Of a stretch of DNA of 64,000 bases, positions 10,965 to 22,195 are shown piece after piece. Where the stretch lies: contig OX463846.1 of the NCBI GenBank assembly GCA_949825065.1, forward strand, positions 6,963,366 through 7,027,365. Reading direction: 5' to 3'. The notes beneath the pieces are model-generated. The model was not told the DNA's origin, searched no databases, and was given only the letters and a program-made list of their open reading frames with translations. Source of the stretch: Odontocerum albicorne (taxonomy: Eukaryota > Arthropoda > Insecta > Trichoptera > Odontoceridae). How positions within the stretch are numbered: the first letter of the stretch is position 1; each line of letters opens with the position of its first letter. Position numbers and translations under genes: made by a program.

Positions 10965-11690
10965 TAAACGAAACACTCTGGAGGTTTAAAGCCATTATCA
11001 TTTATTCAATAAAACACTGTGTTTCCGTTTAAATTAATGATAACACTCTAGTTCAGGGGTAGCCGACTTGTTTGTAGTCGCTATCGACTTTTTATGTAAA
11101 AAAAATAGTTGCGATCTACCTGTCAAATTCGCGAGATTTAATTTATAACACTCATGCTAAAAAAGGATAACTTGAAACTTAAAGTTTTAATAAGTATGAG
11201 CGGAATTTACTTCACTAAAAAAATATTAAGGAAAAGAAAGCTGTTACGTACACGTTAAATAAAGTGCATACATTTATTTTGAGAGGACATATCTACACCT
11301 TAAAAAAGAATAACTAATTGTAGGCGTTGATAAGCGAATGTGCGTAGTGAAATTTGACAACATTGCGCGCTAAGTTACGATAAGTTACAAAGACGGTCGT
11401 GATCGAACTGTTGGCCATCCCTGCTCTAATTTATTCAGAATTGGCGAATTATTGTTACCGAGAAAAACATATATTTTTATCGATGACACCAAATTCTTGC
11501 GTATAATTAATAACGGAAATAAATTAGACAGATTAGGAACCCTGAAAATATCAAAGTCAGTGCATTGGAATGAACACTTGGTAAACAAATATGTTCCCAA
11601 CCCAAGCATATTTCTCCTGATAATGAGGCGAAAAGCTTGAAACCGGTAGGATCATACAACATTTTAAGTAGAAAGATGTTTTTTTTAAAC
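10965..11690 (+). mobile_element. FB inverted-repeat element, old copy split by a hAT MITE
   Basis: The left end has GGAGGTTTAAAGCCATTATC and a TTCAATAAAACACTGT block, matching the left ends of FB copies at 17504 and 23703. After the hAT insertion (11054-11423) the core resumes: GGAAATAAATTAGACAGATT, then an AGTCAGTGCA...GGTAAACA block, parallel to 17655-17720. The right end has GAGGCGAAAAGCTTGAAACC followed by GGTAGG. The copy is more divergent than the others and therefore probably older. Confidence 0.6.
11054..11423. mobile_element. hAT-type MITE with 8-bp target duplication
   Basis: The ends are CAGGGGTAGCCGAC and, on the complement of the right end, CAGGGATGGCCAAC. CAGGGGTxGCCAAC-like ends are characteristic of hAT superfamily elements. 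The 8 bases before it, CTCTAGTT, are repeated after it as CTCTAATT with one change. The 370-bp interior has no transposase frame, so it is non-autonomous. It interrupts an FB copy. Confidence 0.8.
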
Positions 11691-12767
11691 AAAGTATAAA
11701 TTAACGAACTAAAATGTTGTTAAAATTTTGAGATTAAGTCAAAAGATTTTTATTAGTTTAAAAAAAAGCAATCAAGAGCGGAGTTTATTCAACCAGAACT
11801 AGTATTCGTTTAAATTTATCGAAAACCATCGTCAGTTTATTAAATTATTCGATAATCTTTAATGAATGAATAAATTATCTTAAAACCGAATTCGCACGAA
11901 TTTTATAAAATGATGGAAAGTCAAAATCGATTTATAATATAAGAGAAGGTCTCATTAATATATTTACTTATCGTTTGCTGTCGGAAAGAATCTTAAAACG
12001 CTTTGAAGGTTTTAAATTGTTCAGCTCAAAGCAAAACAATGTTGTAGAAATGTTGGCAGAGAGTCAAAAATACTAGATCTGACAAAATATTGTAATTGCC
12101 ATATCCATCAAATATGTACGACTTTCTTTAAATATTAAAAATAAATTAGGTTCTTGTTGTCAAAGTAATTGGAGACAGAATTTTTACTTGTTTGATTTAA
12201 TTATATACGAGTATATTATTTAACATGAAAAATATATTGATACTTCAACACTTGTTTTTTTTTTTGCACCTAACATATTATACATAAAATATGAAGACCA
12301 GAAATGTTTCATCTCATAAACCTTTTATTAAAGATTGGATACAAGTCAAAGACATACAATAAGCTGAAAAAAATGTTTTTATTTGGTTTTGTTGTTGATA
12401 ACACTTTATATTATTGATGTTTCCCTACTATAAAACTTTTTTTTATATCTATAATTCCACACATAAGAGTTGTTAGAAAAATATATTATTTTTTTATAAA
12501 TATTACCATTATAAAAAAAAATTAATAAATTCCGCAGATTTTTTATTTTTTACTAATAAAAAATCCTTCAACACATCTGATTTAGTGTTTCGAACATATT
12601 GAAAATCATCACTTAGAGATAACATTATCTTCGACCCCATTCATCGAACCTTCGGATTTAGAATGACTTGAGTAGGCACGTAACTCACGATTTGCCATCG
12701 CACTTGTTGGCAATACTCAACACCCACATAAATACGTAAAAACACTCAACACACCTTGTGCTTGTGA
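11691..12767. other. AT-rich stretch, nothing recognised
   Basis: No coding trace. TACGAGTAT lies at 12206-12214. Confidence 0.55.
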
Positions 12768-12868
12768 GTTTTGACTGGACCCCTTTTTTATACGAATACC
12801 TTGGGAATCGAACCTGAAACCCTGCGTGATCGAAGAGTACCTTACGCCTATTAACTAGGCCCAGGACT
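12768..12868 (-). mobile_element. SINE-1 head fragment
   Basis: On the minus strand it reads CCTAGTTAATAGGCGTAAGG (A-box side) and then CAGGTTCGATTCCCAAGG, a near-perfect B box. The body beyond about 12770 is lost or unrecognisable. Short frames across it are chance. Confidence 0.65.
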
Positions 12869-15854
12869 AACACAGATAACTTTAAAAAAAAAACGATTTT
12901 TTAAGAAAAAATTATACGTTGGTCATAAATTTACAATATATTTTTTAATTTCAAAAAAGTCGAGTTCAAAGGAAAAACGTACGCTTTATTCAAAAATAGA
13001 TTTTAAAAAGAAATAAGCAAAGTTGAGTTTAATTTTCTAGTTTAAAATATTAACTACGTTTAAAAAATGTATAACTTATGAGCAAAGTTTTTTTTTAGTT
13101 TTTCCATCGATAAAAACCTTCAAAAAAGTTAATTCTCTATTGACTTAAAAGAGGGCTTAGGCTCATCACTTCTCTACCTACGATTTTATTCGCATAGATA
13201 TTAATAAAAAAGATGATATTAAACCTTTACTGTATTATTTTTATACACGAGTATATCTAATATATTCGTTAGCGTATCAAATTTAAAATGCGCTGTTCCT
13301 CCGACTTGCTTAGCATTCTTTATACTTCTTATCTTTCTGATATAACCGTGCAATGTTTCCTTATTCATAAAATTTCAAAGATCTTAGAAAATAGACCAGT
13401 CAAAATCAATTTGGTGGTTCTTGAGTTTTGCAAATATAACAAACGCATATCATAATAAAAAAAAATATTGTATAACCAATAAACAATATTTGTATAGATT
13501 CTACATAAGTAATGTAAATATAATAAAGTTGAATATATGTATATACTGAAAAATTTCAGCGCAGCCCAATGTAAGATTTCAGGCAGGTTTGACCTGGCTT
13601 TACTTCATAACATTTTTTTCATATGCAAGTTTCATATACTCGTACAACCACAAATTGACTGGTTTACATATTGTAAATACAGGGAACACTCTTCAAGTGA
13701 TTCGTTTTATAACAACATTACAATAGTTATCAGTTCTCATTTAAATAATAAGAAATAAAAGGGTTTACCGGTAAAACTCAAACATTTTAATATTGATAAC
13801 TATGTTATATTTTTTTACTGATGTTTTTATACTACCATGTCCACATTAAGATACTTTATGGGATGCCACGTCGATTTATCTGATTTGTTATATTTAAACT
13901 GCAAACACCGCGCGACGTATAAACTTAATTTATAAAATGAAATTATAGAATTTCACAATATTAAACGAAAATTGACAGGAACGTAAGATTTTATGTAAGG
14001 TCGTGAAATCACATTTTGAATGTCTGGAACTGGTTCCACTTATTGATTTGGATCTTGTTCCAGGCCCGCACTTTAGCATTAATTATTTCATTATATTAAT
14101 CAAACCATGTCTATTTATATAAGTTATCAACAGTGGGGTTTTATAATTCAGTATATCAATATGGACATTATACAGACCCTTTCCAACTCCTTCTTAGCAT
14201 GTTGAAAACAGTTTTGAGAGACTTCTTATTCTTAAATTAGACAATGTTTAATTTTAGGCAATGTATTGTAACTCTTTTGAGGATCGTAAGATTTTTTTAA
14301 ACTTTTTTTATTTTTCAAAAAATATTCATAAAAACAATTTAAAATTAAAACATGAATATTATTCTGGAATATTTGGTATGCTAAACGAAACCCGCTAACA
14401 TCAATATTTGGACAATTTTTCTTTGAAGAAAAGTAAATTAATATATTTTAAAACACATGTATTGTAGCACAATAATTCCTCAACATGTCGACCAAGAAGT
14501 TCATAAAAAGAGGAACGCGTGTCTCGAGAGGCGTTCAATTTAAATGAGAGATTTTTCGGCACAGAATAAAGTTACGATTTAAAAGCTTATCCAGTATAAG
14601 GTTTATATTACATGCAAAAACATGTTTCTCCCTCGTATTTAGAAAAAAAAATATCTAAGGGAGGCTACACTCACCCCCAGATACATGCTCGCTTTTCATG
14701 TCTTAGAGGTACTTAGTATATGATAAGGGTTTCGGGACCTTTAATGGAAAATGCTTACATATCGATTGGAGGGCTTACGTTTAGGGTGGTGTTTAAATTT
14801 GCAATTTGCCATACTCGTTCGGTTCTGCTGAAGATAAAAAAATACATAACCGTACATATTCCATCAATGGAAAACCTATTGAAGGATTTAAGCAGGAAAA
14901 AATTCTGCATAATTTAGGTTATTTTTTCTAGCTCCTATAAATTTGACATATAGCCTTTTTTATTTGCTTTTTTTCCACCTTGCTAGAATATTTTGAATCC
15001 TACATAACATAATTTGAATTCATATTGTTCTGCACTTTATTAGTTGTTTTATATAAATGTCTGGTCATAACTTCCAATTTTTTCCTTAATAATATATACA
15101 TGGCTTTTAAAATGGGCCTCGAAATTCGAGATAGTGATTATGAACCTGTTCGCAAATCGCTTAAACTTGCCTCTATTCGGAACAGATAGGTAACGTCTGA
15201 TACGTGTGAAGTTTTGAATCAGATTGTGTGCGAAGAACTTGTATCAAAGATATCTCTCAATATTTCAGACAGACTATTTCCTATTATCAGGGTTTTTGAG
15301 ATAACGGGTGTGTATCAAAAAATATGAATTGATCTAGCTGATTGCTTATTGTACAGATAGGGGAACATAGACATTTTCAGAAAGCAGAAATCAAAAGTAT
15401 TTAAGATTTCTCGATGCTTTTTTTCGTAGAATATTTTTTGTATGACACAATGAGCTAAAATCATTTTTAATTTAAAAAAAACAGTATGTCATTTTTTTAT
15501 ACTCGTTTTTGTGCCATTCACTTTTTTCTGTTTTTATACATCATTTTTTTACCATTATGATAACCTGTTCAAGGTATTATCAATTATATCTATTTTTTAT
15601 TTTTTTTTCTCTATCTTCATTTTTGGTTCCTTGAACACTTTTGTGTTAAGTTTTATTTTATTAAATAATGCGATTATGAAAAATAATATTAAGTATCATC
15701 TTAACTACACATGACCACACGAATTTCTTGAGGACTTTATATATCCCTTCCTCAAACTATATTTGACTTGATCCAAATTTAAAATCACCCCGATTCGGTG
15801 TTCATATTGGTAGATTGGAGGGTGTACATGACAGAATGCATTTATTTATGAATT
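12869..15854. other. Three-kilobase AT-rich stretch, nothing recognised
   Basis: No frame longer than about 77 codons and no family signature on either strand. It contains one exact ATACTCGTA (13636-13644) and two one-mismatch copies near 14811 and 15500. A regulatory or noncoding role cannot be judged from sequence alone. Confidence 0.5.
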
Positions 15855-16549
15855 TTAAACTTCGAGTACACATACCACATAATATAAAAATTCAAGTGTA
15901 TATACCACATAATTTAAAACTTCGAGTACATATACCACATAATATGAAAATTTTAGTACATGTACAACATAATATGAAATTTTGAGTACATGTACCACAT
16001 AATATAAAACTTCGAGTACATATACCACATAATATGAAATTTCTAGTACACGTACCACATAATATGAAACTTCGAGTACATACACCACATAATATGAAAT
16101 TTATGGTACATATATTATACATACATCACATAATATGAAACTTCGAGTACATATACCACACAATATGAAAATTCGAGTACGTATATATACCACATAATAT
16201 GAAACTTTAAGTACATATACCACATAATATGAAACTTTGATTGCATACATATACCACATAATATGAAATTTCGAGTAAATACATATACCACATAATGTGA
16301 AACTTCGAGTGCATACATATACCTCATAATATGAAACTTCGAGTGCACAAACCACATAATATGAAATTTCTAGTACATATACCGCATAGTATGAAACTTG
16401 GAGTACATATACTACATAATATGAAACTTCGAGTACATATACCACATAATATGAAACTTCGAGTGCATACATATACCACATAATATTAAACTTTGAGTGC
16501 ATACATATACCACAGAATATGAAACATCGAGTACATATACCACATAATG
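15855..16549. repeat. Minisatellite, 30-bp unit, about 22 copies
   Basis: The basic unit is ATGAAACTTCGAGTACATAT followed by ACCACATAAT. Some units are expanded by a GCATACATAT-type insertion, giving lengths of about 34-39. As 30 is a multiple of three and the unit lacks stops on the complement in several frames, minus-strand frames up to 133 residues appear, with a repeating VVYVLEVSYY pattern. I regard these as by-products of the repeat, since different frames are open over the same DNA. Confidence 0.95.
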
Positions 16550-16854
16550 TGAAAAAATTACCATTTTATTAAATGGTCAATGAATAATCTCATGAGAATT
16601 GATTAAACTCTCTCCATTTAAAAATGATACTTTAATAAACTTGACAACATTGTGATATACGAGTAGAACAGAATTTTTGAATTATTAAGTCTTATATTTA
16701 TATATTTTTTTAAAGATTTATTTTACAATTTGACAGGTTTATTTCGAAATGGTCTTCCAAACAATTATTTTACAATTTTTTGAATGAAAGTTATGATAAT
16801 TACATTATTGATTTAAAGAAAAAAAAAGCGTTGCATTATTGATAATGCAGTTAT

Positions 16855-16932
16855 CTGAAATCAGTTACAAACCAATATAAGACTCGCTCCGATCTTGGCA
16901 TGCTTTAAGAAGTGACTGAAAAAACGGTTCTT
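16855..16932 (+). mobile_element. U2 element 5' fragment
   Basis: It begins CTGAAATCAGTTACAAACCA and continues with an ACTCGCTCC...TGGCATGCTTTAAGAAG block, matching the start of U2 at 48945 (plus) and the complement at 27535-27600. Here it is cut off after about 80 bases by the L-A fragment. Confidence 0.6.
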
Positions 16933-17491
16933 CTCGTTCTCAGGCTGTATATTCTTCGGTTCTGGGTGTCGCTTTCATCTAGGCCGTTTCTCTGCAGAAT
17001 GTTGGAGCATTGAGTCATCCAGGAGTTCTTTGGTCTTCCTCTGGACGGCAGTCAAGGAAGATCCAAAGAGGCCTTTCCCGATTCCCAAAAAGATCCAAAA
17101 ATTTCCAATAAATATCTTAACAGTCAGAACTTATCCGATGAAGGAGTAAGGTGTCCTACCATCGGACCGAAACTCCGAACAAGCTATCCATCACTTGAAA
17201 CTCCCAGGCTACAACGAATGCGTGAGCTCTTAATTTTATCTTTCAGTGATACTCCTGCCGACCACCTAAGCATTCGCATTTCAGCTGTTTCAAGTTGCCT
17301 AGAGTAGGAGCTGTACATAGTCCAGCATTCTGAGCCATACATAATTGCGGGTCTAACGACAGTCTGGTATACCTTTCAGTTTTATAGACATTTTTGGGTC
17401 ACACAAGACTCTTGTTACCGATCTGAATTTCATCCATCCCACACTTATTCTATGGTCAACATCCGCGGTGCACCCTCCGTCTTTGTGAATG
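16933..17491 (-). mobile_element. L-A LINE reverse transcriptase tail, minus strand
   Basis: Read from 17491 downwards: a DVDHRISVGWMKFRSVTRVL segment of the thumb, MYGSECWTMYSSYSRQLETA, EMRMLRWSAGVSLKDKIKSS, RIRCSLGV, then after frame breaks RPKNSW and RRIYSLRTRR. This matches the L-A copy at 8636 and extends further upstream. A stop follows the CSLGVSSDG segment. The long frame starting at 17550 fuses FB sequence to the LINE and is not a real protein. Confidence 0.8.
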
Positions 17492-17503
17492 TCATGTTGT
17501 GGT

Positions 17504-17950
17504 ATATTGTTTATTGTTAAGGCATTAACGTTGTGGAGGTTTAAAGACATTGTAATTTATTTTATCAAACACTGTTTATTCCACTTTTTGTAACGGTATA
17601 ACCCTACCGGTTTCAAGGTTTTCCCCTCATCTTCAATATAATAAAGGAAATAAATTTGACAGATTAGAGACCCTAGAGTTTCCAAGTCAGTACACCGAGG
17701 TGAACATCTGGTAAACACATATATCCCAAAAATCCCTCTACTGCTGGCAGAGATCGTTCCATGCCTCCCTCAGCCTTCAGTTCCCAACCCGAATCTCCAC
17801 AACCGTTGAAGCGTGTATATCGGTGCCAGTTCGAACATAATTTAGTCTTGTTTGTGCTCCCCTGAAGATGAGGGGAAAGCCTTGAAACTGGTAGGTTTAT
17901 ACCGTTACAAAAAGTGGAATAAACATTGTTTGATAAAATAAATTACAATA
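17504..17950 (+). mobile_element. FB inverted-repeat element with 12-bp target duplication
   Basis: The direct repeat TCATGTTGTGGT sits at 17492-17503 and 17951-17962. The element starts with a leader (GTTAAGGCATTAACGTTGTG) and then an inverted repeat of about 90 bp containing ATCAAACACTGTTTATTCCA, a CGGTATAACCCTACCGGTTT-type block and a CCCCTCATCTTCA block. The same block returns inverted at 17862-17950, ending ATAAATTACAATA. The core of about 230 bp has no coding frame. A long target duplication of this kind is more typical of retroelements than of cut-and-paste elements. Confidence 0.75.
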
Positions 17951-17962
17951 TCATGTTGTGGT

Positions 17963-18458
17963 CCTATTTTTTTATGATTCGTTACTAAATAGTTAATATA
18001 TTTAGGTGTCGTTCTATTTTTATGATTCGTTACTAAATAGTTAATATATTTTGGTGTCGTTCTATTTTTTATGATTCGTTACTAAATAGTTAATATATTT
18101 AGGTGTCGTTCTATATTTATGATTCGTTACTAAATAGTTAGTATATTTTGGTGTCGTTCTATTATTTTTTTGGTGTCGTTTTTTTTTTTTTATGATACGT
18201 TACTAAATAGTTAATATATTTTGGTGTCGTTCTATTTTTATGATTTGTTACTAAATATTTAATATATTTTGGTGTCGTTCTATTATTTTTTTGGTACCGT
18301 TCTATTTTTCATGATTCGTTACTAAATAGTTAATATATTTTGGTGTCGTTCTATTTTTATGATTCGTTACTAAATAGTTAATATAATTTGGTGTCGTTCT
18401 ATTATTTTTTTGTTACCGTTCTATTTTTTTATGATTCGTTACTAAATAGTTAATATAT
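17963..18458. repeat. Minisatellite, about 47-bp unit, about 10 copies
   Basis: The unit is TATGATTCGTTACTAAATAG followed by TTAATATATTTTGGTGTCGT and TCTATTTT. Some units are truncated to just the GGTGTCGTTCTATTATTTTT part, giving a higher-order pattern. It begins directly at the right target duplication of the FB copy. Confidence 0.95.
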
Positions 18459-20115
18459 TTTTACACACAACATGTTTTATGACCACTTATGTAAATAAAA
18501 TAAGCATAATTAAAACTAATCTTATTAAACCACATAACACGGGTATATAACAAGTCATCCTAAAACATGAAATGGTGATGATTTTTAGTTTGGTATGAAA
18601 AGCTTTTTTCTAAGATCCAAAAATCGAAAGTTCTTCTCAAAGCTGTAAGAAGTAGGGTATCTTAGACACTTTCTTTGGGGTAACAGTTTTGATATCATAA
18701 TATAAATAGGACAAAGCCCGTACGGCGGTTGTCACCAAAGAACGAACACGATAATTGAATTTTGAATACAAGAGAGCGAGAGAGGAATACTTGGATTCTC
18801 TCCGAAAGTAATTCAAAATTTGAATCTCGATGGGTCCGTGATAAATGAAAAGATGGAAACAATACTGAACGAATTTTAAATACTTAGCCAACAATTTTTG
18901 AACCAGTGTTAAAGAGGACGATGTATAAATGGTATATATAAACAAATTCTTTATTTATGAATATATATTTTCATAAATGTAGAGTTTGTTTTACTTCCGT
19001 GAATATTTCACGGCTTGCAACTAGTGTTTCTAATAATCCTGGAAGCTTGGATGACGCGTATGATGCATAAGAATATCCTGTTATAGCTAAACTACACTCC
19101 GATATTTCATTACCTTTCAGATGACAGTGAATCTTTCAAGAGTGTGATCACTTACCTTTGAATTCAGAGATAGCAGATAAAAATATGACAATTCCAAAAT
19201 AAGATGACATGATATACGCCTTTAACTTGGTAATTAAATTTTGTGTTACGACTGACAGGCTAGGAAACGCTGGTCTAAGTGTTTCATGTTGCTTCTCGCT
19301 ATTTTCTCTGCAGAAAAGTGAAATCTGTTACCACGATCTTTAATTCGAACATTTTGGACTTGGTCCAACTAGCGCAGAGAAGGCCCCTGCAACCATAAAA
19401 AATAATACTTTATCTGTAACGAAAGCTTTTATATCCAAAATAGCGTCCTTGTTTAATTTAAAATTCAATGCAGGTATCATGCCTCTACTGTTTCAATTGA
19501 CCTTAAAGTGCCTTTTTTTTTGCCCTTGACACTTGGCGGTGAGCTTCGGAATAAACAATTAGAATGAACCTTTTTTTTTCTGAGGACATGTCAATATCAC
19601 TCCAAGACTGGGGAGGGATGACCCAGGCGGAGGCAGTCGTGCATGTTTTTCAATCAAGTCAGATGAAAATTGAGGACAAATAATATCGATATCTTCTAGA
19701 ACTTTTTTACGCACAAAATCTAAGAGTTCATTTAAAAGCCCTTGAAATGCTCAACATTTCTATCTGATAAAATGATGTTCTTTTTTAATTTCGCAAATTA
19801 CATATGAAACTTGTAAATATATATTTTTATATAAATGAAAAAAATAAGGAAAATAAAAAACTTATTTTATATTTTTATGTATGGATTTCTCCTGTTACAA
19901 AATGTGAATCTCATTAATTTATGCACATGAAAGAATACTCCAGAGGATCTTTCTCATACTGATATGCGGTACCGAAAATATATCCATCGTTTCACTCAAT
20001 TGGTTCAATATTTCTAAACCACGTGTCACTGAGTATTATTAAGCCATGGGTTCTACAAGTTGGTATATTGAAAAAAGAATAAATTCTTGCACGACTGTAA
20101 TAATTGTGGGCATTC
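18459..20115. other. Unresolved stretch with possible protein remnant
   Basis: A minus-strand frame of 102 residues (18637-18945) has no recognisable motif. On the minus strand near 19610-19690 a short run reads as CPQFSSDLIEKHARLPPPG, and near 19355-19400 as VAGAFSALVGPSPKCSN. They look protein-like but are bounded by stops, and I do not recognise them. Base composition is slightly less AT-rich than the flanks. It may hold a decayed transposase. Confidence 0.35.
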
Positions 20116-20545
20116 TTCTTCTTCAGCCGTCTCTCCACTGCTGGATGTAGGCCTCTTCTAAAACCTTCCATGCTTCACTGTCTTGGGATTTTCGCGTCCA
20201 TTTTCTACTGGCGACAGGGATAATGTCGTCAGCCCACCTATTCTGGGGCCGTTCCATCGGTCTTCTCGTATCCCACGGCCTCCATTTCAAGACTCTGGGT
20301 GACCATCTTCCATTTCGTTGTCTTGCAACGTGACCCGCCCATTGCCATTTCATGCCAGCAACACGGTCCATTATGTCGAAAACACTAGTCCTTCGCCTGA
20401 TTTCTTCATTTCTGACTTTGTCTATCAGACTTATGCCCAACATTCGTTGTTCCATGGACCGTTGTGCGCATTTTAGTATGTGAATGGTATTGACAATTAA
20501 TGTCATCGTCTCCAAGCCATACGTTAGCACAGGGAAGACGCATGC
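20116..20545 (-). mobile_element. L-C LINE reverse transcriptase C-terminus
   Basis: An open minus-strand frame of 135 residues (20123-20530) begins MLTYGLETMTLIVNTIHILK and carries QRSMEQRMLGISLIDKVRNE, a KWQWAGHVARQRNGRW segment, RPQNRWADDI and, at its end, EEAYIQQWRDG. This order is the well-known C-terminal module of RTE/BovB-like retrotransposons of insects. It ends next to a CTTCTTCTTC run (complement of a GAA-repeat tail). The reverse transcriptase palm and endonuclease are absent, so it is a 5'-truncated but unusually intact remnant. Confidence 0.85.
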
Positions 20546-20779
20546 ATCGAAGAGTTTTCTTTGTTGTGGTCATATATGTATTTATCCTCATCATTCCGTC
20601 GTGTAGCTCAATACTGAACATCATGACTTCTAGAATAGCCTTTGACGTCTCTTCTCCATCTATCTCTGCACTCCGCAGTTTGAAGAACAGTTGTTTAGGG
20701 TGTCCAATATATATCTCATATGCGTAAGTCCTACACATTGGGAATCTTCGTCTTGTGCGTCATCCTTCAAAGCTTTAAG

Positions 20780-21310
20780 TTATCCAAACTGTCTCATTGG
20801 TGTGCTATGTATCCAAAGAATGGGAGAACTTGCCGAAGGCATATTTTCAACAATCTATCGGTGACTCTCAACTCTTCGAGAATGGATTAGATGGCGTTCA
20901 CCTTCTAAGAGTTTTTTGTTCGCCTATGGAATTTGTAACATCTTCCTACAATACCACATTTCAAATGCATCTATGGTTCGTCTATCGCTTTCTCTCAGAG
21001 TTCACGTTTCCTCGCTGTACGAGTACACAAATATTGGAAGATAAGATTTATTTTTTTCAAAATCCAAATATGTTTTCAAAACACATGCAGATGCGGGAAA
21101 GTTCCTAATCTAATGGCTGCAGCCACTACTTTTCTATCTATATGCTCAACTTGTGTTATTTTTTTGTAATTTTTTTAATTTGTCAATAGTAATATGTTTG
21201 AATCCCGAGTTAGAGCTCTCTTAAAGAGTCTGCTCTCTGAATGACGCGATACGAATTGTCATTTTATTATTTTTATTTCTAACTAGACGCATTTTCATTG
21301 TGACGAAATA
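20780..21310 (-). mobile_element. LINE reverse transcriptase thumb and tail, decayed
   Basis: On the minus strand, segments resembling RKRELREKAIDEP followed by an EMW-type thumb appear around 20930-21020. Upstream (21075-21310) lies the dispersed block seen at 1360 and 9865. A VAAAIRLGTF segment can be read near 21090-21120. Multiple stops and frame changes interrupt it. It could be a diverged relative of L-B. Confidence 0.5.
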
Positions 21311-21554
21311 CTAAGTGTCTTTAAAATTGCGCGATAGTTGAAATTATATTACAGGACTTTTAGTAAAAAATTACGCAATTTAATTTTCTACATCACTTAA
21401 CCTTTGAAAGAATGGTAATACATTTTCTTCGTCTTTCATTTATTCTTGTTTCAAGTATTCATTATATTAATGCAAGCCTTCAAAAGTTCAATATGGTGTG
21501 AGTATTTTCTATAATCATCATTTGTTCTTCACCATAAATTATCTAAATGTTTAT

Positions 21555-21995
21555 AATAGAGGCCAGAGATCAATGGGTGCCAAACAAATGCTAAATGGGA
21601 TTGTACGAGTATGCGGTTTGTTGTATGCTGATGACATGGTATTGTTAGCGGATAATGGGGACTAATTACAGTGTTTGATAAGTAAGGTGTATAAGAAATA
21701 CGTCTGATAATGAATATTGTTAAATCCGAAATCGCAGTGATAAGAAAAGCACGTTCAATGTATGGATGAATAACAAAAGATTTGAAAAAATTTGAAAAAA
21801 AATATGTTCAGACAGTATATTCTCAGATGATGGAAGAGCTACGAAAAATATCGAACAACGTGCAGCGATAGGAAACAAAATCAGTGGGGCACTAACACGT
21901 ATATACTCGAACCAGATAATTTCAAAATATGCTAAAATAATAAATAATCCACAACATTATTCTACTGCCAAATTTAATATATGACAGTGAAACGT
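21555..21995 (+). mobile_element. L-G LINE reverse transcriptase, palm fragment with YADD box
   Basis: The plus strand reads GLLYADDMVLLADNGD, with YADD at 21624-21635. The two aspartates are the metal-binding pair of the reverse transcriptase catalytic site (motif C). Downstream the frame is broken but continues with segments such as NIVKSEIAVIRKA and a thumb-like QMMEEL. The end near 21990 carries LPNLIYDSET, the segment that precedes the thumb in other L-G copies. It is the only L-G copy here that reaches the catalytic core. A SINE-2 follows immediately. Confidence 0.75.
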
Positions 21996-22029
21996 GAACG
22001 TGGAAATAATTTATTTTTATTAATTAATA

Positions 22030-22195
22030 GTTATGATCGAAGTCATAGGTATCCTTATAACCTCAAACACTAGGCGGAAAAAGTGCCTGTGTCGTTCGAG
22101 GAGAGTAGCAAAGCGCTGGTTTCAAACCGACGACCTTCCGCACGGAAGTCCAGTGCCTTACCACGCGGCCATCTATCTCACAAGATTGAAAGGAG
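22030..22195 (-). mobile_element. SINE-2, near complete
   Basis: On the minus strand: GGCCGCGTGGTAAGGCACTG (A box), ACTTCCGTGCGGAAGGTCGT (anticodon-arm region), GGTTTGAAACC (B box), then the family body GACACAGGCACTTTTTCCGC and a GATACCTATGACTTCGATC end. The head is more tRNA-like than that of SINE-1. A copy at 54505-54650 is nearly identical in the body. Confidence 0.75.

Noticed and set aside
15855..16502. Minus-strand open frames of 76-133 residues with a repeating VVYVLEVSYY pattern
   Set aside because: They are produced by a 30-bp tandem repeat. Several frames are open over the same DNA and there is no start context, so a protein is not supported.
15855..16549. CRISPR array
   Set aside because: Repeats are contiguous without unique spacers, and the composition is that of a eukaryotic minisatellite.
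17862..17950. Hammerhead ribozyme in the FB right arm (CTGAAGATGAGG...GAAA)
   Set aside because: The core resembles CUGANGA and GAAA, but the required CUGAUGA order and the cleavage-site stem could not be fitted by eye. It stays only a possibility for a structure search.
18637..18945. 102-residue minus-strand frame as a gene
   Set aside because: No recognised motif, aromatic- and Leu/Ile-rich composition typical of AT-rich chance frames, and no supporting neighbours.
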